Source of the DNA: Nymphaea colorata
Lineage: Eukaryota; Streptophyta; Magnoliopsida; Nymphaeales; Nymphaeaceae
Direction: 5' to 3'
Assembly: GCF_008831285.2 (NCBI RefSeq)
Contig: NC_045142.1
Location: forward strand, 22,877,300 to 22,941,299
DNA length: 64,000 nucleotides
Positions 1 through 10,570 of the stretch are shown one piece after another. Each line of letters begins with the position of its first letter. The first letter of the stretch is position 1. The position numbers were made by a program, and so were the translations under genes. Below the pieces are notes generated by a model. The model did no database searches and was not told where the DNA came from. It saw only the letters and a program-made list of their open reading frames with translations.

Positions 1-105
1 AAACAGTGACTATAACGTGCCAACTTTGTTTATTTTTTCTGAACAGGTTTCAATGGTTAGCAACAAGAAAAATCCCAAAAAGTTGCCGTGAGTACTGCTA
101 GTAAC
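1..105 (+). CDS. possible terminal exon of a plus-strand gene entering from the left edge
   Basis: A T-rich tract ends in a good acceptor (ctgaacag, AG at 45-46). It is followed by an open frame of 14 codons from position 47, VSMVSNKKNPKKLP, which ends in TGA at 89-91. The lysine-rich tail would suit the end of a protein whose body lies outside the window. A second open frame at 119-349 has a hydrophobic C-terminus (VKVLVLGLVLLTLLFV) but no recognisable domain and could equally be 3' untranslated sequence. I recognise no family. Without the upstream exons this is a weak call. Confidence 0.22.
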
Positions 106-2348
106 ACGAAAACTGTCCTTGTACTTCTACCTGAAAAAGGACGGTATGCCCCACTTTTCCTATTATGAGCTGACATTTTACATGGTGCTGGAAAGGAAGA
201 ATCTTCCAACATTTCTGCAGAAAAAAAAATCTGGGTTTGCAGCTGAGCGACTTTTTGTTAAGGCTGAAGCTGCTAACATGTACATATTTTTGTTTGCAGT
301 TAAAGTTCTGGTTCTGGGTCTGGTTCTACTAACCCTACTTTTTGTATAGACACAGTGGTGGCAACTTGTCGCTATCTTTGTTAATGGAGGATGAACATCT
401 TAACTTGCATTTATGTGTGTGTGTGAGAGAGAGAGAGAAGGAGAGAGTTCATCATTTGCTTTGTCCTAAGTGAGGGATGACTGGTGGAAGCCTGCCAAAC
501 CATGGGAATGATGTTTTTCTTTTTATTGGTGGTCTTGTGAAACTTTATCATATACAAATGGTAAGATGGGTTTTGGAAAAAGATCTGGAATTTTTGCATC
601 GCGGCGGACCTTTCTTGTCAGGTGCATTTGCGTTACCTCTCTATTCATTGCTGAACTAAAGTTTCCTTGGATCCTCGAAATTGTGTTTAGATTGCCAGCA
701 GATGAAATGGACAAAAGCATCTTGTTTACTTGTTCAAGGTGGTTGCAGCCATTCCTCTTATTGATCCTCAAAGAGCATGTTTTCATCTGATGCTCTCCAA
801 AGTGGTGGAACAGGGCGTCCTGTTCTGCTTGCATGGAACAGGTGGAACAGGACAGTCTCTTTCCAAGTAGCAAGCGGAATTCCAGGAATGTTTGCGTTCA
901 TTGAGTTAATAATAAAGACAACCGAGTTAGAAAGCAATCTGAAACGCATTTTGCGTGAGTTCTATAGATTTCAAAATCCTTTGAGAGCCAAGTTAGTAAG
1001 CACTTGTTCTCAACTTCTGCCTTCGCATTCTCAGCCAATATATTTCCGATATAATGTCTTTATCATAGTGTGGCCGAAGTCTGCCTTACTTTAGCTTTAC
1101 AAAAAATATAAACAAACAATAAGTATATTAAATAATCATAAAGACATCTCTATACCCTGTTTACTGGAATTAAATGCATGAGTTGGCTCGTGCCGAGCGA
1201 AGATTGACATATGATCATTTGAACAGGCTGCACTTTCCAGTTGAAGAATGCAGAGTCAAACCCATCATTTTTCATAATTGATTCTCTCTGTTTCATTATT
1301 TTAAATTCATTTTGGTGGGCGTTGACACACTGCTACTCATGAGTTCCGAAAGGGCTTGCAGCTGGCTTTCCTTAAGCTTAGAAGCTAGCATTTGCCATTC
1401 TTCTCGCTTAGTAACACAACAGTACATCAATTTTGCCCTGTCATGCTCGTGTCAAAAACCTTGGGTAAGGTGGGCCATTTCTTCGTTGCTTCATACTATA
1501 TAAGAAGATTCAAATATGTTGGATTTCATACGGTAAAAATTTAAAACTTGTCGCTAAAAATATGTTGGATGGTAAACATTTAAAATTTGTCGCTAAAAGT
1601 TTTGTAAACCATTGATTGTTAAAAGTATTGCCAATTATCGTTGCATTATAAATTTTTTTTTGCTAACGTTCTTATGTGGATTACAGTTTTTTAATTTTTA
1701 GCTGTTTCACAACATACCACAAGTTTAAATATATACATGTATATTATAACAATAAAATAATAATAGCAACAACAACAATAATGATAATAATAAAAGAGAG
1801 AAGTCAGTGTGCGCCTGCATGTCCATGCGTGGATTACAACTATCTCACTCAACTTAACATTGTACGGTCCGTTAATTAAAAAAACACAATGATTAATTTC
1901 AGTCAGATTTTTCTTTTATTAATAAAGTTAATGATTTCTCAGCCATAAATTTTTGTGCTATGGTTGATGAATGTTAGACCTCAACAACTATTAATGCAGT
2001 CATTTGTTCAGACTATATATGTAGATAGAATTGGCTGATAAATTGATTCACTGGCAAGCTGATTCAGTTTGATCGCCAGTTAAGAGTCCCACGTTATTAT
2101 TTTTTATATACTTTATATATATATATGTCTAGAAAATCAATTTTGTAAATATTTTTGCTGCGCGATAACATATTCAACTACTGGTCAGATTTACGGTATT
2201 TGCACAACTTTTCAAAAAGGTAAGACAATAATTATTAGTTTAAGTCAGACAACTTTCTCCAATTACTAAATATTTAACACGATTAGACTGTTGAAGTAAA
2301 TGCATGAGAGTTCCCCACATTTGGTGATGCTACATATACACTTTGAAG

Positions 2349-2351
<3 letters not shown>

Positions 2352-2435
<84 letters not shown>
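2352..2435. repeat. (TA)n then (TG)n microsatellite
   Basis: About 73 bp of uninterrupted TA dinucleotides run directly into a short TG run. Open frames across it code for meaningless YIYI runs. Confidence 0.97.
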
Positions 2436-2519
2436 CAAAAATATAAATAAAAATTTCAAATATAAAAAGACACAACTGCCTTGACATAATGTCATGTGAG
2501 GGATCCAACACGTAGGTGG

Positions 2520-3020
2520 ATGTTTTGGACCAATTTATACGGCTCCACACAAGCCAAGTCAAGCTCGAGCTTGGCCAGCACAAGCTCGAGCTTGGCCAGC
2601 TCAAGCTCGACTTGGCTCAAAAAACTCGAGTTCATGCTCGGCTCAAACTCGAGTCGAGCTCCTTATAGCAAGTCCAAGCTCGACTCGACTACACAAAATC
2701 AAACTCGAACTCGACCCGTTTAACCCATTTAACTCATTTAGGCGTTAACTCGTGTAAGCATCAATTTGTGTAACTCTTTTAACTTGTTTAACTCGAGTAA
2801 CTTATGAAACTGGTTTTGATAATATTACATAGAATACCGGTTTGTGAGTCGAGTCGAGTCGAGTATAAACAAGTCAAGTTCCTGAAACTCGACTCGTTTA
2901 TCGTTTCGAGTATCTTTGTAAGCTCGAACTCGGCTCGTTTATAAACTAGCCGAGCACGAACCAAGTTTTTTCGAGGGAGTTTGAGTCAAACCCAAGTTGG
3001 CTCAGCTCATTATGCAGCCC
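2520..3020. mobile_element. degenerate ctcgag-rich repeat, probably transposon-derived
   Basis: Roughly 500 bp is made of overlapping variants of the words gctcgagctt, aactcgag and gagtcgag. It ends at a segment reading ggctcagctcattatgcagcccta. Sequence built from tcgag words is common in plant nonautonomous DNA elements (hAT-like). The sequence ggacc near 2526 and ggtcc near 3024 flank it in inverted orientation, but I could not fix the boundaries or a target-site duplication. No coding capacity is visible. Confidence 0.45.
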
Positions 3021-3462
3021 TAGGTCCAAACACTGAAAAGGCCCTCCAACTATATATAGACCACATTGCATGCACCACCTTAGTATAGGCAACAAGTATG
3101 TATCAAAGGGATTTTAGAGCATTGTAACCACTTTAAAATTTTTTAAAAGGAAGTTTTTCTTTTGATAGGCTAGGGGCAGTCTGGACAATATAAAAGTCAA
3201 TGCACCAATAATTATGTACTTGGGTGGTGCATATAACCAGCTTCATACCAGTTTTCATGTGTAAAATGTTTCTCTTAGGAGTCAGTGGGCTGGCAGGGGC
3301 CTTGGCCCCCTTCAATTTTTAAAACCTTAAATATCACCATATAAAACTTACAAAATTTTCTGTTCAATCTTGTGAAAATTTTGAACCCTCTTAGAAAAAA
3401 AAAATCTTAGCTCCACCCCTCCTGTTACACATAGTTCAACATAGATTCTATACATTATATTT

Positions 3463-3552
3463 TGCTCTGACTAGGTAAAACAATAGAGTTAGTGGGTTGT
3501 TTGACATTGCTCTGACTAGGTAAAACAATAGAGCTAGTGGGTTGTTTGACAT
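3463..3552. repeat. 45-bp tandem duplication
   Basis: Two adjacent 45-bp units (3463-3507 and 3508-3552) differ at one base (gagttag versus gagctag). Confidence 0.97.
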
Positions 3553-3976
3553 AAAAGACTAAATCAGATTCATGAAACATTAGAATTATTGTTCTTTAAA
3601 TCTGCTCCAATCTTTGAAATAGATCCATAGGCGATCACACGGATACTTGCTACACTAGGCCTTCTCTTTGTGGCTGATTAGTTTATGCTTGATGAACTAA
3701 ATTTGCCGGGGTCATACAATCACTACCAATATCGAAGATGACATGGTTAATGGGACATGCTTGCTAAATTCATGAATTGAAAGTTCAACCCAGATAATTT
3801 GTGTGACCTGATTTTGAGCAACCAATATAATAATTATCAACTGTAAGCCATCAACCTTATGACATACAAAACCTGACAATCTATGCTGAAGATGATTAAA
3901 CATATTAAGATGCTGTAAATGACTGAGAGCTTGATGCTGATAACAATTGTGCAAACAAGTCCGTACATGCCATGAA

Positions 3977-3977
<1 letters not shown>

Positions 3978-4059
<82 letters not shown>
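3978..4059. repeat. (AT)n(AG)n compound microsatellite
   Basis: An AT array of about 54 bp (3978-4031) changes directly into an AG array (4031-4059). It lies about 250 bp beyond the stop codon of the DUF761 gene, probably in or near its 3' flank. Confidence 0.97.
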
Positions 4060-4066
<7 letters not shown>

Positions 4067-4303
4067 CATGGTGCAGATTACAGCATATTTATAGTACCAA
4101 GGCTACTCTATCACAAAATCTCTCAAAACCTTTTATACAGTACATGTGGGTGAAGACATTAATTTATTTCCCAACATATAGGAATTGAGAATATGTACTC
4201 TATCAATCTCAATGGACAACTGACTGTAACAGGGAAAAAAAAAACAGGATGCATCCATCGACCTGCACCACCGCCATGGCCATCCATCTCCATGGGATAC
4301 CAC

Positions 4304-4912
4304 CTAAGATCCTCTCTCAATCATCTCGTTGTAACGGTTCAGGGAATCCACTCGCTGCAACCTGATCTGCTCGTAGAAGCTCGCAATGAACTCTTCGGCC
4401 CTCAAATCGATCGCATTTAGCCGGCTGGCGGGACTCGAGCTGGAGCTGGAGCTCGTGCTCGAGTCAATTTCCACGAAGTTCACGGCCGGCGAATATTGGC
4501 TCTCAGAATCTGCAGATGTGATCAAATATTCACCATCATCGCAACCACCACCAGCAATGCCATTGTCAACATTATCTTCTTCTTCTTCTTCTAATTCTTC
4601 TTCAGTCTCGAGTGGCAATGGCGCAGGCGGAAGCCAAAACACACCATGCAGACTTTCCCGTCTCTGCAACTTCACTGCTCCATGGTTCTCTGCATGCGCT
4701 GATGCAGGTGCTCCATGAAAGTTGTGGTGCAACAGCCTCATGGCGGCATTCAATTTATTGAGGATGCCTTTCTCGACGTTAACTGGAGCCAGTTTCTTGG
4801 CGGAGCTGCGGCGGATCATGAAGGCGGCGGCACGGAGGAGGCGCCAAAGGCGGGGAGCTCTCTTCTTCGTGGAGAGGCTGGGAGGCTGAGAAGTGCTCGT
4901 GGGGGTGTCCAT
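4304..4912 (-). CDS. DUF761 domain protein
   Basis: An intronless reading frame of 202 codons. The C-terminal 32 residues (171-202) carry the DUF761 signature AEEFIASFYEQIRLQR, followed by a serine-leucine-arginine-tyrosine stretch. This is the diagnostic tail of a land-plant family often annotated as cotton-fibre expressed or DUF761 proteins, whose biochemical role is unknown. The N-terminus is basic and Ser/Thr/Pro-rich, followed by RLWRLLRAAAFMIRR. The middle has a long acidic run (roughly residues 105-120). The first in-frame ATG is at 4912. An upstream TTG (4930) extends the frame but is not a plausible plant start. GC content is well above the flanks. A TATA box sits 87-95 bp upstream of the ATG. 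The family call is firm because of the tail; any function would be guesswork. Confidence 0.88.
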   Translation of the reverse strand: MDTPTSTSQPPSLSTKKRAPRLWRLLRAAAFMIRRSSAKKLAPVNVEKGILNKLNAAMRLLHHNFHGAPASAHAENHGAVKLQRRESLHGVFWLPPAPLPLETEEELEEEEEDNVDNGIAGGGCDDGEYLITSADSESQYSPAVNFVEIDSSTSSSSSSSPASRLNAIDLRAEEFIASFYEQIRLQRVDSLNRYNEMIERGS

Positions 4913-4998
4913 GGCCGGGCTGCTGACCAAACCAGAGGAGGAGAAAGAGGAAGGGAGATGATTGCTCAGTGCTGTAGGGAAATGAATGGAGGGGGTGG

Positions 4999-5007
4999 AT
5001 ATTTATA
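4999..5007 (-). promoter_or_regulatory. TATA box of the DUF761 gene
   Basis: On the minus strand the sequence reads CCGTATAAATATCC, a textbook TATA element. It is 87 bp upstream of the ATG at 4912, implying a leader of about 55-65 nt. CT-rich sequence follows it, as at many plant core promoters. Confidence 0.7.
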
Positions 5008-6544
5008 CGGTAGGTAAGCAGTTACGTGGGTGGCATGGAGTATAGGAAGAGAAGATGAGAGAGAAGGACAAGGAAAACAGTACTGCTCCAGTTGGTTTCA
5101 GCTTTGAACTGACAGAAAAATGATTCAGCATATGTAAGAGAGATGGGGTAGAGATATTGATCATACATTAGAGAGAGAGAGACAGAGAGAGATGATTGAG
5201 CATATGTTAGAGAGAGAAAGAGAGGGAGAGAAGGAAGTTGGTGGAGAAGAGCCTGCAGGAATCACGTGGATGGCATATAGAATATTTTGAATGAGTCTCT
5301 CTCTATCTCTCCTTCTTTCTCTTTCTCTCTTGAAAGTCGTCGTTTCTTGTGAAGGAATCCCACGGGTTTTGCTCCATGAAAAGCGCATGATCCTCGAAGG
5401 GGTAGAGACTGCCGTTGGTGCTGCTCTCTCTTCCTCTCCGCTCTCCAAGCTGTGCCCCTCTCTTCTTCCCTCTAGTAAGAGACAAAAACCAGATTTATTA
5501 AAATTAATTATTAAATTATTCTTTTTGAAATATAACTTGATAGATGTGATCTTAAGAGTAATTTGATGAAAATTAGACATATATTGAGTTAGTTGTTTGT
5601 TTACTTAAATAACGTTGTTTTAATAGTAAAAAATTGAATGACTCCTATAACATCAAAATTTTATCTTTTTTTTTTACAAAAAATGAATTAAACTAAAACA
5701 TCATTTATATTAAATTAGTGTTCATAAACATATTAGAAGTTTATATTTTGTTTAGAACATTTTTTAACATGAATTTAAGAGGTTTTGTTCTTGTCCCTCA
5801 CCCAAATAGTCTGTTGCCTACCAATCACTAGTGTGTGTGTATGTGTATGAATGACTAATTTAGCTATCTAGTTTCACCCAATTCATTCAAAAGAGTTGTC
5901 GGATTCATCATGATTGATGGTTGAAAAAAATATGAAAAAAACATGTGAATCAATAGTATACGAAAAAAATACTTATCATTTTTTTCTCTTTGTTTTTCTT
6001 TCAACCATCCATCACAATGAATCAGATAGTTTTCATGAGTGAGTTGGATAATTGTAAATATTCGAAATCACCATTCAACTTTCCTACATATGTGAATGGG
6101 TGTGTTTTGTGTGTTTTTTGTTTTAAAATTTTAAAATTTATCTTTAAAAAAGTTACTGAATTGGTATGGGACATGGTTTATGATGCATCAACAGTTTATT
6201 ATGGCTGTAATGATGATTTGTCATTTTTTAGCAATAAAATTTAAATTTTATCCATCCAACAATTATTTGGAAGATCACAACATTGACTTTTCTTGTATGT
6301 GTATGTATGATAAAAAAAGGTGATTGAATTTTCAAATCCCCCTTTTTTCCATGTGGAATTCAACAATTCTGATGCAGTGACAATGACTTTTTGTGTGTGT
6401 GTGTGTATATATATATATATAGATAGGGAATTAAAATCAGTTAGTTGCTGAATGTTGTCAGATAATTAAATATTTAAACATGCCATACACATTGTGTTTT
6501 TATTTTATCATCAAGAAATGTTCGGCAGCCACCTGATTGCAATT

Positions 6545-6546
<2 letters not shown>

Positions 6547-6607
<61 letters not shown>

Positions 6608-6626
6608 AGAAAGAAAGAAAGAAAGA
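6547..6626. repeat. (TA)n then (GAAA)n microsatellite
   Basis: A TA array of 58 bp is followed by about five GAAA units. Confidence 0.96.
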
Positions 6627-8428
6627 GGACGACTGGGAAGGATGCTTCAGAGTGATTTCTTCATCGAAAGTTGTAGGTTAGACTTAAAAGTCATTTGTGG
6701 TGTATAAAGAGCAAAGACACTAATTTCACAAACAATTGCTACCATTAGTTGTAATGCTTAAACTATTTCTAGTCATTTCAATATATATGTCGATTGAAAT
6801 AAATTGTTCTTACTCTTTAAATCTTTATATCAATTTTTTAACAAACAATAAGCACCGCCTTCATGGTTTGTTTTAAATTATGCTCTTCCAAAAATGAATA
6901 TGCATATCTTCTTTACATTTTTTTTATTCGTTTAATAGTTTCCATATTTAATTAAATTTTTGAAATCTTTATGGATATTGGGCTGTTTTCGTGTGAGAGA
7001 GAGAGAGAATCACAAATCGTTTTCTGCAATCATTTTCAATAAGAGTTGTCTTCAATGGAAAGTATGTCAACCAAATGGGTGCATTGCCGATTACACTATT
7101 GAATATTATTTGTATGCATCTTCAATCTCAGCCGCTTTTCTCTTTCAAAGATAACCCTACGTGTTTAAATATGTTAGTTGGATGGTTAAAAGTAAAAAAA
7201 CTGCTGTTAATAAAAAGTCATCACATGAACATTAACAGAAATTTAAATATATGGTGCAATGAAATTTATGGTTCTTAATGACAATTTTTAAGTTTTAGCT
7301 ATTGTGCGATATAATTTCTCTACCAATTACATTTACACCTCTATATCTCTTTCTTGCCTTTCAAATACAAAAAAAGAAAAAACCATAAACAGTCCAGCAA
7401 AATAGAGAGAGAAAAAAAAATCTTTCTTAAAGGCATCGTCTTTTTCATTAAAAATATAATGGTCATCTTAGATCTCTTTAAATGTGTTCTTTCTTAACAT
7501 GAAGCATGCGTTAAAATTAGGCAGTTACTATGTTTCTCAAACATTGAAGAATTAGAATATATATGCCAAAAGTTGAGTGGCATAGCCCTCGCTAACAAAT
7601 GCCTCTTATACAGCTCCTGTGAAGAAAACTAACCCACAATATTTTCTTGCAGTACTGTTCTTGTTGGAGCAGACAGAAATGACTTGGTGGTTGGAGAAAC
7701 TGCATGAATCGACTTTTATTTTTTAAACTAGGAACTCCCTGCCTTTCTGCTGCAGAAATGTGTTTTATCTAACTCATTGGAGAGAAAGTTACTTGCCCCG
7801 GCGGGTCATGTGTAGTAAAGAAGGGAAGGACATTTTGGTAATTTATTAAAAACTATCCTCCATAATTTTTTTTGTTTTGTTTTTTTTTTTCCAATTGCAA
7901 TTGTCTTTACAAAAAGTTTTCTTTTTCAATGTGAATTAAAAGTAATTTAGTCATTTAACCATACTGACACATGAAAAATTGTGCACCAGTGTGACACACA
8001 CAGGCATATAGCCAGGTTCAAACTCATTGTCGCTACGATGTTACAGTCTCTCCATTTGCCGTGCAGCTAGAGTGGTCCTCCTCCTTTTTTTGTGTTGTAC
8101 ATGAATCCATTCTTTTGTTAATAAATGATGGAGTTTCCCTCTGCAGGCTTTGCAGGGGGGGGGGGGAATTATAGTTTTTTGGACATGATATGACATTGGT
8201 GCACTTAGTCAAGAAAAAGAATATTTTATTTTATATAGTGGTTCACAAGAAGTGAACTCATCCATATACATAAATTTTACGTTGTTTTGAGACCTTTGTC
8301 ATCTTATTATGGTACATCATCATTCAACTTGAGTGTTGCATATGCCACAATTGACAATACAGAAGTAACACTCATGGGGATCGAATTGAGGATGCGTTGT
8401 CAGCGTGATATTGAGGGCTACTCCCCTC

Positions 8429-8462
8429 AAGACTCAATAGTTTATAAGACTCAATAGTTTAT
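8429..8462. repeat. 17-bp perfect tandem duplication
   Basis: Two identical adjacent copies of aagactcaatagtttat. Confidence 0.97.
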
Positions 8463-10570
8463 GTGATTAATGCGATTTCATTATATAGAGGCATAAGTGC
8501 GTACACACATAGGCACACGGTTTCTCATAGAGTCAAACCCACGCCATTGACTGATATGGAGCTGACTGCAACTCTCCATGAAAATGAGAGATGCAAAGAT
8601 GTGTTGATGCTTACTGTTATCCCTTCAATGGAGAAGAAATAGTCGTCGCAAATAATCAACAAATCCAGTTTATTAAATGATTTTAGTTTGTGAGTGCTCT
8701 AGGGCAGGACTGGTTCATTTGATAGACGACAGATAGGGACATCCTTAAGAACTTGAACAAAAGATGCCCACTTTGGTTTGGTTGTCCTTATATCAAGGAT
8801 TGACCGTAGACTTGTGCGCGCCTTTTTTTTGAGTTTTGGAAACAAATCACAAGGCAACCATTTGGAATTTTATTGAATTTTTTAAATTTTTTGATAATAA
8901 AAATTGATTATTTATCATGATGCTTAAACTTTCATCGGAAACAAAATTGGAGTGAAATGGTTGTATGTTTTCGATATTTAATTTTTTTTTTTTCGTATGT
9001 TGGAGCTTTTTCTACTTTTTACTTGTACTCTTTGGATTGAAAGAAAAGGATCAAGCAACAGGAAATATAAGATAGTGTAGTAGTTTATTGTTCTTCACTT
9101 CTGTTTTTTACAGTCTATATCCGGGTTGGTAATATCGGACACTTCTTTTTATGATAAACCAATCAAAATATGAACGCAGGGCCTTTGCCTGCTTTCCAGA
9201 TTTGAACATTTCACATACATAATTCTCCATCAACTTGATGGATTTAATGCTATCAGCTTCTGAATTTGTGTTATGTTCTTAAACAATTTATTTTTCAACT
9301 GTTCTTTTGACTATTTGCAGTTCTCTATTCAACATATGGGTTTCATGAATGATATTTTTTACACAAAACACCAAAATCAACACAACCAAACCATGGAGTA
9401 GTAGTTATAATCAGGAATAAGAAACTATAATGCATAAGGACATTTTTGTTCTACAATTTTACCACTACTCCATGAATGTTTAGTTCCTATGTCTCCTGCC
9501 TCCAAAACGGCATTTAAAGTGTGTCTCACTGACCGTTGAAATGGGGTTTGTGAAGAACCCGGTTTTGACAAAACGCCATTCTCAAAAGAGAGTGCATAAC
9601 CCCTCCTCCTTCCCTTCAAATTATTCATGAAAAAATAGTTTTTGTTTGTTACCCATATACACAAATTAGGTTTTAAAAACTGGTCACTAAGACCAGGTTG
9701 TCACAAAATCTAGCTTTTACAAAAAGTGTCATCCAGACCCAACCTTTTTTTTTTTCATTTTAAAAAGCTAATTCCAATCTTACTGCTTTACATTCCCAAC
9801 ACCCCCTTATTTATGTCTCTGTAGTTGTTTCAAAAAAGGTGCCAACAAGAGATTACCCACCTTGCTAAAGGATTAGACTTGGCATATTAAGGCCTTCAAA
9901 CTTAAGGAGATCAAAATCTCAACACTTGGAGCCTATCTTGGTATAATCTAATAGGGGTCTCCCTAACCCCAGGTTGTGCAACCCCACACACCCATAACAA
10001 ATAAAAAAAGGATGCAACAAAATCTATTCTCTAGAAACTTTCCACTGTAAAACAAACCACATTTTAGAATATTGGGTTCTTTGAATCCTGAGAAGTGTGA
10101 AGATAAGCAGCAAACATCCTATTACCAGTGATTGTAAAACATTCTTCCTTAAACTTGACTTCAGTTCAACATAATTCAAGAAAAGATTCATTCGTAGTTT
10201 ATACAGTGGATGCTGAAAAGGCATCCATCAAAAGAAAAATACATGAGATCCATGAGGTTGAACACACTGCCCTGGACCTAACCAAGTGACAAATGCCAAA
10301 ACATTAATCCTTACGCTCATAGCACTTCCCTGAACATCTGCAGAGATTGCTTCTTATGATTTCAGAAACAATAAAGAAGCTAATTCATCTGTTAACAAAG
10401 AATCGCATTTGGGGCACAACAATCCCCCCATCGATGATGAATATTAGCATTGCCATATAGATGTCTGATGACATCTGCAATATGCAAGGATGCCAGTAAA
10501 AATGAGTAGGATAGTTTACAATCAGTAGGTGTCTCCAATTTTCTCTTCCATGGCCGAAAAAATAAAGCAC

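Larger units (their letters stand above)
106..4303. other. intergenic, repeat-rich
   Basis: No supportable gene. The stretch holds an (AT)n/(TG)n microsatellite at 2352-2435, a compositionally odd block built from ctcgag/aagctcg words at about 2520-3020, a 45-bp tandem duplication at 3463-3552, and an (AT)n(AG)n compound microsatellite at 3978-4059. Two partial copies of a ttaaaa-ttgtcgctaaaa sequence lie near 1532-1600. The longest reading frames here run through the dinucleotide arrays and are artefacts. Confidence 0.7.
5040..10570. other. intergenic region between DUF761 and CTP synthase genes
   Basis: No supportable gene in 5.5 kb. Seen here are GA/CT-rich promoter-like sequence to about 5330, AT-rich DNA, an (AT)n(GAAA)n microsatellite at 6547-6626, MITE-like ends near 6228-6265 and 7168-7310, a 13-base G run near 8155-8167, and a 17-bp tandem duplication at 8429-8462. 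The open frame at 9425-9664 on the minus strand shows no domain. The 3' untranslated region of the CTP synthase transcript must lie just below 10571. Confidence 0.65.

Noticed and set aside
2266-2604. 112-codon minus-strand frame
   Set aside because: It runs through a TA microsatellite and encodes a long YIYI repeat.
3712-4065. 117-codon minus-strand frame with SLSLSL and YIYIYI runs
   Set aside because: Produced by the AT/AG compound microsatellite.
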